A stretch of 64,000 nt of DNA, taken from the NCBI RefSeq assembly GCF_014203755.1, contig NZ_JACHJS010000001.1, positions 6,386,001 to 6,450,000 of the forward strand, given 5' to 3'. The stretch comes from Saccharothrix violaceirubra (GTDB taxonomy: Bacteria; Actinomycetota; Actinomycetes; Mycobacteriales; Pseudonocardiaceae). The notes below the pieces were generated by a model that did not search any database, was not told where the DNA came from, and was given only the letters and a program-made list of their open reading frames with translations. The position numbers were made by a program, and so were the translations under genes. Each line of letters opens with the position of its first letter. Positions within the stretch are counted from its first letter, which is position 1. This document shows positions 54,432-61,915 of this stretch, piece by piece.

Positions 54432-55079
54432 GATTGGTGTCCTTTGGCCGATGAACGCGGCTCGCGGGACCGCGAGCCGTCGCCATCGAGTAACCGCCGG
54501 CCGGCACCCTGGCGACCATGACGGATCGGGAATGTCCTCATGTCAGCGGAGGAATACCGCAGGTCACCGTGGGCGCGGCGGGACGGGGTATTCCGAGAAG
54601 GAATTTCGACCGGCCGGATACTCATCTCGGGAATGTCACGGCGACTGCCCGCCGACCGGCTGTCGAGGACGGCGCCGGGTCGGGACCCCACACCGGGCGG
54701 GGTACTCCGATCGGTGTAGCCGGTTGGAGTACCCCAGGGGTACTGACCAGCGGTTATTCCTGTACCAGAGTGTCCCATTCCCAGATTGACATAGACCCCG
54801 ACCAGTGACAGGACCCATGGTGGTGCCGACCGAACCCAGCGTCACCGATAGGCCCTTAGGAAAGGCAGGATGCGCCTTGTCCGGCAGGCTGTTCAAACCG
54901 TTCGTCGATCTGGAGATGCTGGCCCGCATGACCCTGCGTGAAATCGCCCGAAACGCATTCAGGAGTGATTACCACGCTGATCTATCTCGTGTCCGACGGC
55001 TACGCCCCCCATCCTCATGGGGTGCCCGCCACGGAGTTTCCGCGCCTGGTGTTCATCTCATTCCTCAGGAATCCAGATC
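54432..55079. promoter_or_regulatory. Divergent regulatory region of element B with repeated GGGGTA(T/C)TCC motifs
   Basis: About 650 bp between the leftward transfer operon and the rightward Fic-like gene. Motifs include GGAATACC near 54551, GGGGTATTCC near 54577, GGGGTACTCC near 54699 and GGAGTACCCC near 54726. A 23-codon frame with AGGAAAGGCAGG before ATG 54869 (MRLVRQAVQTVRR) could be a leader, but support is weak. No larger gene is evident. Confidence 0.55.
54729..54743. promoter_or_regulatory. Perfect 15-bp palindrome, operator-like
   Basis: GTACCCCAGGGGTAC, perfectly symmetrical about a central A, within a set of related GTACTCC/GTATTCC strings. A likely site for an element-B regulator. 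Confidence 0.55.
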
Positions 55080-56312
55080 ATGACCGCAGAGCACGCGCCG
55101 TGGCATCACCCACGCCGCAACGACACAGAACACACCGTGACCGAGAGGATCAGGGCACACGACGTCGACGACCGTCGACATCGAGCCTTGGACGATGCCT
55201 TCCACCTGCTCAGCCTGCCCACAGTCGATCCGCTGGCACCCGCGCGAAGGCTGGCCCTCATCGCCCGACTGATGGCCCGCTCGGGTCGACGTGTCGGGGC
55301 CGCCCACCATGCCGACCTGGCGCGGCGCGCACTTCCGCTCGGGGGCGGTCGTGAGGCCGTCCGCGTCACCGATGTCCTGCACCGGGTGGAGGACGAGTGC
55401 GTCGCCCGCGTCGAGTCGGGCACCCCGGCCGGGTCGAACCGCCCCCGGCGTCCCCGCGTCACGGGGTTGAGCGCACCCACCAGCTATGCCCTCGGCCGCG
55501 CACGGGAAGCGCTGCTCTGGCTCGACAGCACGGTGGAGACGTCCCGCTTCACCGCACGGTGGCCGCGCACCGTGATGATCCGCGAGGCCCGCGATTCCGC
55601 ACGACTGGACGGCCTGCCCGTCGCGTTGGTCGAACTCCTGCACCAGGCCCTCTACCGGGCGCACCCGACGCACGTCGATTCCGACCTCAGCCCGTACTTG
55701 AAGGGCGTTGAAGGCCCCGCCTCGCCGACCTCGTCACCGGAGCCGGGCATGCCCACGACTCTGGTCCTCACTCACGTCCGGCGCCTGGTGAATCCGCAGG
55801 CCACAGCGGGGGCCCGCCACGCCCAACGCCTCGGTCTGGTCGCGGACGCCGTCCACGACGGCCTGCTCTCCCGCCCCGTCCTCCCGTTCACCGGCTGGCT
55901 GGCCGACCACGCCGAGACCTTCCGGCACCTGACCGGCACCGCCACGACCACCGCCGGCACGGACGGTCTCGTGCGGTTCCTGGCGGAAGGGATCGTCGCC
56001 GCCTGCCACCACGAGATGGCCCTGATCAACGCCCTTCCCGGCCTGTACGACCGCCTCGCCGGGAGACTTCCCCACAACCCCAGCAGATTTCAGAGAAGCG
56101 TGCTGGCCGACCTGGTGGCACATCCCGTCACCAGCGGTCCGGACCTGGTGCGCCGCCACAACATGACCTCACGCACCGCCGTCAACACGATCGCGGCGTT
56201 CCGCGACGCCGGAATCCTCCTTCCCCACGGCACTACGAAATACGGCCGAACCGTCTACTGCCCGGCCGCACTCGAACTCGTCCACCACCACGACACGACG
56301 GGACGACCATGA
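55080..56312 (+). CDS. Fic-like protein without the catalytic HPFx(D/E)GNGR motif
   Basis: 410 residues. The middle part RTVMIREARDSARLDGLPVAL resembles the inhibitory-helix region before Fic domains ([S/T]xxx[E/D]G), and the C-terminus is a winged helix (RSVLADLVAHPVTSGPDLVRR, TSRTAVNTIAAFRDAGIL) like that of Fic proteins. However, no HPFxxGNGR loop is visible between them. It may be a degenerate or divergent Fic/DOC relative acting as a DNA-binding protein. ATG 55080 has CAGGA upstream. The next gene overlaps by four bases. Confidence 0.5.
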   Translation: MTAEHAPWHHPRRNDTEHTVTERIRAHDVDDRRHRALDDAFHLLSLPTVDPLAPARRLALIARLMARSGRRVGAAHHADLARRALPLGGGREAVRVTDVLHRVEDECVARVESGTPAGSNRPRRPRVTGLSAPTSYALGRAREALLWLDSTVETSRFTARWPRTVMIREARDSARLDGLPVALVELLHQALYRAHPTHVDSDLSPYLKGVEGPASPTSSPEPGMPTTLVLTHVRRLVNPQATAGARHAQRLGLVADAVHDGLLSRPVLPFTGWLADHAETFRHLTGTATTTAGTDGLVRFLAEGIVAACHHEMALINALPGLYDRLAGRLPHNPSRFQRSVLADLVAHPVTSGPDLVRRHNMTSRTAVNTIAAFRDAGILLPHGTTKYGRTVYCPAALELVHHHDTTGRP

Positions 56313-56563
56313 GATACACCGTCCGCCTGCGATCAGGCGACTTCACCAAAGCGGCCACCCTCGCGGGTCTGCGCTCCGACTACGCCCGATCCAAGGCCAT
56401 GGGCGTCAACCGGTCGACCGTCACCCGCGTCCTCGCCGGCGAACTCCGACCCGGAGCGGCCTTCATCGCCGGAGCCCTGGCCGCACTCCACCCCATGGAC
56501 TTCAAGGACTTGTTCGAAGTCATCGAACATGGCCCAGCTCGTGGCACGACCCAAAACCGCTAG
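56309..56563 (+). CDS. Cro/C1-type small HTH regulator
   Basis: 84 residues: GDFTKAATLAGLRSDYARSKAMG, NRSTVTRVLAGELRPGAAFIAG in outline, a lambda-repressor-like HTH. It overlaps the Fic-like gene (ATGA), so the two form a pair. Confidence 0.75.
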   Translation: MRYTVRLRSGDFTKAATLAGLRSDYARSKAMGVNRSTVTRVLAGELRPGAAFIAGALAALHPMDFKDLFEVIEHGPARGTTQNR

Positions 56564-56622
56564 TGCGGCACGTGAGCCACCGATCACTGCCACATCATCA
56601 ACCTTCCAGAAAATTCGACGAA

Positions 56623-57234
56623 GTGACTACCACAGTGACCGACACCCACTCACGTTCGCTCCACGTCCCCTACATCACCGCGTGGTCCGCAGAACAGACC
56701 GAACCCCACGATCTGGTCGCCCTGCCCGGAAACACCGGCATCGGATACCGCGACGAACGTCCCCGCGACCGCGACCACAACGGTGTCCTCTGGCGCCGGG
56801 TACCGCTCGCCCGGAACCAGGGAAAGCCCCTGTTCGGCGTCGTCCACTCGCCCCGCCAACGCCGCGCGATGCACAAGCTCCTCTGCCAGGTCTGCGCCCA
56901 CCCCGCCGACACCGACCCGGACGGCACCCTCTTCGTACTACCCGACCACCGGACCGACTGGGCCGACTGGCCGGAAGGCATGGCCTGCACCGAACCGCCC
57001 GTCTGCGCCGACTGCCTCACGCTCTCGACCCGCCTGTGCCCGGCGCTGCGACGCGGTCACGCCGTGGTCCGCGTACGAAACGCACCCATCGTCGGAGTCC
57101 ACGGCGCACTCCACATCGCTTCACCCACCGGCGTGCGGGCATGGAAACCCACCATCGTCACGTTCGACGACCCCGCACTTTCCTGGGTCCTCGCTTCCCA
57201 CCTGGTTCGGGAACTCCGAGACGTCAAGTCGTAA
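56623..57234 (+). CDS. Hypothetical protein with two Cys pairs
   Basis: 203 residues. MTDTHSRSLHVPYITAWSAE near the start; LLCQVCAHPADTD and CTEPPVCADCLTLSTRLCP give a possible zinc site. No named family is recognised. I start at GTG 56623; GTG or ATG alternatives lie just upstream and downstream. It belongs to the rightward gene row of element B. Confidence 0.65.
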   Translation: MTTTVTDTHSRSLHVPYITAWSAEQTEPHDLVALPGNTGIGYRDERPRDRDHNGVLWRRVPLARNQGKPLFGVVHSPRQRRAMHKLLCQVCAHPADTDPDGTLFVLPDHRTDWADWPEGMACTEPPVCADCLTLSTRLCPALRRGHAVVRVRNAPIVGVHGALHIASPTGVRAWKPTIVTFDDPALSWVLASHLVRELRDVKS

Positions 57235-57338
57235 CGCTGAGGCGCTCGGAAATCTGACTGACCAGGAACCGCACTGCCGAACCGGAACTGCACTGTTTTG
57301 GACAAGCTTGAAGATCGTGAAGACCTAAAAGGGGAGTT

Positions 57339-57563
57339 GTGACCGAACAGTCGGAAAAGGCCCTGACGTTGACGCTCGAACTCGAACCACGCATTGCTTT
57401 TGCTCTGACGACGGTCGCGAGGCTGGACCAAGTAGAGATCGCCGAAGCGCTACAAAGGCTGATCTCTGTAGGCTTCGAGGTTTACGCGGCCGAGAAGCTT
57501 GACGGCCTGGCGGTCGCGATTCAAAACAGAAGCTGGCTGGAGCCGATTTTCCTGCCACGGTAG
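57339..57563 (+). CDS. Small hypothetical protein
   Basis: 74 residues, starting MTEQSEKALTLTLELEPRIA after GGGGAG; predicted as one long helix plus a short tail (LEPIFLPR). GC is lower than in the chromosome. Function unknown; it lies just before the Imm1-like gene. Confidence 0.55.
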   Translation: MTEQSEKALTLTLELEPRIAFALTTVARLDQVEIAEALQRLISVGFEVYAAEKLDGLAVAIQNRSWLEPIFLPR

Positions 57564-57596
57564 TTCGCCTGCCAAATCGTTCCGGTAAGGGTCGAA

Positions 57597-58043
57597 ATGA
57601 TCGTCACCGCTTCACTCACGACGGGTATCGTGACCGTACTTCGCGGAGAGGAAGCATTCTGCGAGTTTGCGGAGAAGCTTCTGATAACCCCACATCCTAT
57701 GTGGGAGTCAGTCATGTCTATTGGCGATCAAGAGTACTTCGCGGAACCGTTGACCGGTGGTCCTGTCCCGAACCACCAACTTCGGATAAGCGTCGACCCT
57801 GTCGCAGGGTTTGCGGCTCTGAACTACTGTGACCATGACGACGACGCAATGCCACTGGCAAACTCGTACAACCCTGGCCACCCGTCCCCTCAGGTTGACC
57901 TGATTTTCAGCGGCGCCACTGGGGCCGTGTTCCCACGGTCCGCCGCTGTACCAATTGAGGACGCACGGAAAGCGCTGCATGAGTGGTTCCGGACCGGTTT
58001 AAGGCCACGGTGTATCAAATGGAGGCCGTATGATCAGTTCTGA
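57597..58043 (+). CDS. Imm1-family immunity protein-like
   Basis: 148 residues: GIVTVLRGEEAFCEFAEKLL, LRISVDPVAGFAALNYCD, and VDLIFSGATGAVFPRSAAVP, EDARKALHEWFRTGLRPRCIKW in outline. This layout (short domain, FPxxxxVPxEDAxxAxxEF, then RPxCxxW) is that of the Imm1 family, whose members neutralise polymorphic toxins. No toxin gene is adjacent. It overlaps the phosphotransferase gene. Confidence 0.65.
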   Translation: MIVTASLTTGIVTVLRGEEAFCEFAEKLLITPHPMWESVMSIGDQEYFAEPLTGGPVPNHQLRISVDPVAGFAALNYCDHDDDAMPLANSYNPGHPSPQVDLIFSGATGAVFPRSAAVPIEDARKALHEWFRTGLRPRCIKWRPYDQF

Positions 58044-59019
58044 ACTGGATCATCGGCGAGCCGCGCGTATTCAACCCGGACAAGGTAACCTCGGGGATGT
58101 GAACGCTTCGACTGAAGGCGATGCCACGGGCGACTTCTCGTCCGGCCACACGGGCCGAGCTTTGCGGGCCGCATGCGAAGCTGCTGGCCTTAACGCAACG
58201 GGCGCATCTCTCATCCGGACCGGTGAGAACGCACTATACGCATTGGCCGATGAGCCGATTGTCGTGCGAATCGCTCGCACTATGGACTACATGGCGCAAG
58301 CTCGAAAAGAGGTCCTTGTATCCGACTGGCTACAAGGTGTTGGGTTTCCCGCCGTGCGTGTCGCCGACGTCGATAATCAGCCGTTGAGCGTAAATGGGCA
58401 CCCTGTGACGTTCTGGCAGTTCATACCGGGAGGCAGTGCGCCGAAAGATCGAGTAGATATTCTCGCTCAGCTATTGCGTAGACTGCACAGTTTGCAGTTG
58501 CCTTCCGATCGCGTCATTCCTCAGTTCAGATTTGGCGACCGCGTGAAGTCCCGGCTTGAAAAGTCGGACGCCCCTGTCGAGGATGTCACGTTTCTTCTTG
58601 AGCGCTTCGAGTCGCTAGCGGCCCAGGTTCGGGATCTGGATTTCCCGCTCGACCCATGCATCGTGCACGGCGATGCGCACATGGGAAATGTCATGCTCTC
58701 GGACACGGAAAATCCTATCCTGATCGACCTTGAGAATGTCGGCATTGGCCAACCGGAATGGGATCTAACGGTGGCAGCGGTCGAATGTGCGACCGCAAAA
58801 CTGATGTCTGTCGAGAAGTATGGAGAGTACGTCGAGGCGTATGGGTTCGACGTTACCCGGTGGTCGGGGTTCGATGTCTTGCGGCAGATTCAAGAGATTA
58901 AAATGACAACTTGGCTCATGCAAAACATCCGCCACTCCCGTGAGATACTCGACGAGTTCAGTGCGCGCGTTTATGCACTGAGGAACGGACATTCGGGCCG
59001 GGTGTGGAGACCTTTCTAA
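58030..59019 (+). CDS. Aminoglycoside phosphotransferase (APH)-family protein
   Basis: 329 residues. The kinase-like fold shows VVRIARTMDYMAQARKEVLV, catalytic IVHGDAHMGNVMLSD (HGDxxxxN) and ILIDLENVGIGQPEWDL (DxE/D). Such proteins phosphorylate antibiotics, sugars or other small molecules. It overlaps the Imm1-like gene by 14 bp and faces the XRE-TPR gene. The start may be ATG 58030 or GTG 58099; the conserved part begins after the latter. Confidence 0.85.
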   Translation: MISSELDHRRAARIQPGQGNLGDVNASTEGDATGDFSSGHTGRALRAACEAAGLNATGASLIRTGENALYALADEPIVVRIARTMDYMAQARKEVLVSDWLQGVGFPAVRVADVDNQPLSVNGHPVTFWQFIPGGSAPKDRVDILAQLLRRLHSLQLPSDRVIPQFRFGDRVKSRLEKSDAPVEDVTFLLERFESLAAQVRDLDFPLDPCIVHGDAHMGNVMLSDTENPILIDLENVGIGQPEWDLTVAAVECATAKLMSVEKYGEYVEAYGFDVTRWSGFDVLRQIQEIKMTTWLMQNIRHSREILDEFSARVYALRNGHSGRVWRPF

Positions 59020-60479
59020 GATTCCAAGCTGAGGCGTGGGTAGTGTGCTCGAAGCAAGTCGAAAACCTGCGACCCCTTTCCTGGGTGGCGGGTCTTCAAC
59101 GCTGCTTGAAAGTCGGTCAGGTACTTGACGTACCGTGCCGATTGCAGGGAGACGTTTGTCTCTATGGCCTCAGTTGCAAGCGCAATAGCTGATTCAAGAT
59201 CGCCGTCCGCCAAGGCCCCTGAGGCCGCTACCATCCGAATAAAGCTCCGGGTCCTAGGCGGGGTACGGTCTGGATCGATCGCTAGTGTTGAGAATCTTGA
59301 GACTTGACCTGGTTCGCCGATAGCCAGGAAGCAATGTGCGGCCTCGCCGGCTAGTTCATGCTGGTCGAAGTAGCTAATCCATGCTGGGTCGTGATCGATG
59401 TCGCGGGTGTTAAAGACTTTTTCAACGGTGTTCAGTGACGCCACCATGCCGAGTTTGTCGCCCAGACTGGCGCGGGCGCGGGCTTCCATTGCGTGAATCA
59501 TCGCTTGAAGCGTCTTACTCGGATTGTCTCGTGTGACGTCAAGCGCCTGTTGCGCAAGCTTTACTGCGTCATCAAACCTGCCCATATAGTTTGCTTGATG
59601 TGACATGTTCGCGAGAATCACGCCCACCATCGAACTGTCCCGTGCTTCATGTGCTATCCGAAGGGCTTGCGTGAAGTATTGTGCTGCGGTGCCATGCCTT
59701 CCGGCATCGTAAGCGGTCCACCCTATTAGCCGAAGAAGTTCCGCGGCTGCACTGAATATTTCCTGCCTTAGCGAGACGTCTGCATAGTGCCAACTCAAAA
59801 GCGGGGCTACTTCGTTCTGGAAGTAGTGCATGACCAGTCGTCGCGCATGGCCGCCGCCGCGCTTGAAGTCCATCATCTGTAGGTCGGCGGTTGTCTCGCG
59901 GATTATTGCAGGCAAGACGCGTTGTGGAAGTGACCCTGCCCCCAAGAAGAGGCTGTCCGTTAGAACGCTTCCTGTTAGCGGGTCTGCGTCTTCGAAGACG
60001 AGAGTTGGTGGAACCGAGAAGTTGTCAAGGGTGCTGCCGAGGCTTACGTTTTCAAGGTGACCGTGTTCTTCGATCCTGAACCAAAGCTGCTTCTGCGGAA
60101 AGTGCAGTGTTTTGGCGTAGAACCGAAGACGGTCAATGTCCAGTTCGGGGGTTTTCGCATTTTCTAGTTTACTTACGGCCCCCTGTGTCATCCTCAACCA
60201 GCGCGCCATTAGCTCTTGACTCAGGGCGCCGCCGAATAGCTGTAGGTGGCGTGGGTGGTGTCGGTATACTTTAATAACCCTGCCGACGTGCTGACTATCG
60301 AATGCGGCGTGGAAATCCGCCGTCTCGTAGAAGTCCGGTTTTACCACCGGCGGCATATGCAACTGGTCATGGTGACGCCTGCGGCAGTTGATGCAGGTCT
60401 GTGCAGTGTTGTCGGCTGCGAGTGGTTTCCCGCACCCTACGCATGATCGACTACCAGGTCGCTGACTGGTATCGCTCAT
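59016..60479 (-). CDS. XRE-type regulator with N-terminal zinc ribbon and TPR domain
   Basis: 487 residues. An N-terminal CVGCGKPL ... CINCRRRHH ribbon, an HTH (LSQELMARWLRMTQGAVSKLE), then a TPR-rich helical region (about 230-470; GTAAQYFTQALRIAHEARD, DDAVKLAQQALDVTRDN). Regulators of this kind pair with phosphotransferases or signalling genes in actinobacteria. Its end overlaps the phosphotransferase end by four bases. GC is well below that of the chromosome. Confidence 0.85.
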   Translation of the reverse strand: MSDTSQRPGSRSCVGCGKPLAADNTAQTCINCRRRHHDQLHMPPVVKPDFYETADFHAAFDSQHVGRVIKVYRHHPRHLQLFGGALSQELMARWLRMTQGAVSKLENAKTPELDIDRLRFYAKTLHFPQKQLWFRIEEHGHLENVSLGSTLDNFSVPPTLVFEDADPLTGSVLTDSLFLGAGSLPQRVLPAIIRETTADLQMMDFKRGGGHARRLVMHYFQNEVAPLLSWHYADVSLRQEIFSAAAELLRLIGWTAYDAGRHGTAAQYFTQALRIAHEARDSSMVGVILANMSHQANYMGRFDDAVKLAQQALDVTRDNPSKTLQAMIHAMEARARASLGDKLGMVASLNTVEKVFNTRDIDHDPAWISYFDQHELAGEAAHCFLAIGEPGQVSRFSTLAIDPDRTPPRTRSFIRMVAASGALADGDLESAIALATEAIETNVSLQSARYVKYLTDFQAALKTRHPGKGSQVFDLLRAHYPRLSLES

Positions 60480-60802
60480 AGGGAGTACTCCCTGGCAGCT
60501 CTTCAGGTGGCCCTTGGGCCATCCAGCGTACTCTCACCCTTCGTATCGGTGCCCTTACCTGGCCCAGTTGACCAGGGCGCATCGGCTTACGGGCCGTATC
60601 AGGCAGCATGGTTGGTCCAATATGGACATTCTGAGCGTGCGGGTGGCCGGGACTCCAGCGGCTAACGATCTTGGGAAGTCGGCGGGTGGTCCAGACCACC
60701 GATGATCGAACAGCGGGTCTCGCAGGTGGGACGCGCAGAGGTCCGGAGCTAAATACTTGATGATCTTGACATATGCCCAGGTCAGAGCTGCTCTGTAGTC
60801 AC
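60480..60802. other. Region between XRE-TPR gene and right end of element B
   Basis: About 320 bp of lower GC with no supported gene. It contains the XRE promoter and ends at the right att arm. Confidence 0.5.
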
Positions 60803-60835
60803 CAGTAAGAGATTGGCGGTTTACTTCGTCAGGTA
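60800..60835. other. Right attachment junction of element B
   Basis: The arm CAGTAAGAGATTG (60803-60815), GCGGTT, then TACT (60822-60825) and repSA sequence TCGTCAGGTAGCC. The arm is the reverse complement of the left arm, as expected for an attP split at its centre. Confidence 0.85.
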
Positions 60836-61915
60836 GCCGATGTGGCGTCCGGCTTCCTCGGTGCCGCCGAGGATGCCCTTGGAGTGCACCTGGACGCCGA
60901 ACCGGGCGACGTGCGCGGGTTCGTCGACCTGGTCCAGGGCCTCTGCCCAGGTGGGCAGGGGTGTCCGCGTGGTCGGGTCCACGAACCCCTTCGCGCGGGC
61001 ATCCCACACGGGCAGGTGGTCGCCGCCGTACTTGATCTCGTCGTGGGCGGGCCACCACACCTGGTGGTAGGTGGCCCGGGCGACCGCCCGCAGCTCGGCA
61101 CGCGGGATGCTGCCCCGGATCGCGGCGTGCCAGTGCGGAGCCAGCCGTCGCTGTGGTTCGACGGTGGAGAAGTACTGGACGTCCCAGCCCACGCAGCGCC
61201 GCAGGTTCTGCACGAACCGGTCCAACAACGCGGCGAAGTGCACCGCGTCCCGCGCCGCCCGCCGGTAGTCGTACGTCGTCGGGTCGACCGGGGTGCCGTC
61301 GCCGTGGACCGGGCCGTAGCTGTCCAGGGTGAGCGTGAGGAACGTGGACGGCTGGTACCGGCCGCCGAACACCCTGCCCACCGTGCGTTTCGCGACCGGA
61401 CGACGGGGCAGGTTCGGTGCGTCCTGCCTGCGCCTGGTCGACCGGCGCGCGATCCGAGGGCGCGGGTCCAGGGGCGGGAGGGCACCGCGGATTCCCAGTT
61501 GCCGAAGTTCGGCGTCCACCCCGGCGACTTCGTCGCGGACTTCCTCCGCCCCGGTGTCGTCCCCTTCGTCCACGGCACGCCGGTACGCCTGGACCAGGTC
61601 GGCCCGGTAGGTCGTGAGTGCCTTCTGGTCGTCGGTGGGCGGGTCGGGGGTGAAGTCGGGTTCCTGGGCCAGGTGCCACCCTTCGCGGCACTGGGCCATG
61701 CGCAACCGGCGGTTGCGTTCCGCGCAGGACGGGCAGACCGCCGCGATCGTGGACCCGCACGCCACCGGCACGATCTCCACCCGCCCGGTGTCCAGGTCGA
61801 CCCGTTCCCGTGCCAACGGACGCACGCACACGCCGTGTTCCTCGGCGACCGCCCGCACCACGTCGAACGCGACCGGGTCGCGCATGCGGTCGGCCCGTGT
61901 CCGGTACTCGTTCAC
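60821..61915 (-). pseudogene. repSA: repSA, N-terminal fragment (interrupted by element B)
   Basis: 364 residues of an AICE replication initiator: CGSTIAAVCPSCAERNRRLR (zinc-like Cys pair), QPSTFLTLTLDSYGPVHGD, YFSTVEPQRRLAPHWHAAIRG with the HxH (HWH) motif of Rep/relaxase-like proteins, and GRHIGYLTK. The stop TAA is created at the element-B junction, replacing the TAC codon of YLTKYLTK. GTG 61915 overlaps the traSA stop (GTGA). The missing part lies at 48.5-49.0 kb. Confidence 0.9.

Larger units (their letters stand above)
49036..60825. mobile_element. Element B: serine-integrase element inserted in repSA of element A
   Basis: About 11.8 kb between two TACT copies (49036-49039 and 60822-60825). 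Both flanks are repSA halves that restore an open frame when joined. It holds a serine integrase at the left edge, an FtsK-type transfer operon, HTH/WhiB/Fic-like genes and lower-GC cargo at the right. Rejoined ends give CAGTAAGAGATTG-14 nt-CAATCTCTTACTG, a symmetrical attP-like site centred on TA. It lacks a recognisable replication gene. Confidence 0.88.

Noticed and set aside
54805..55083. A 92-codon frame upstream of the Fic-like gene
   Set aside because: No ribosome binding site at its start, low codon bias, and no recognisable motif; treated as regulatory DNA.
49044..60815. CAGTAAGAGATTG inverted copies read as terminal inverted repeats of a transposon
   Set aside because: No DDE transposase is inside, a large serine recombinase is at the edge, only a 4-bp core is shared, and the arms are symmetrical about that core when rejoined, which fits attP halves better.
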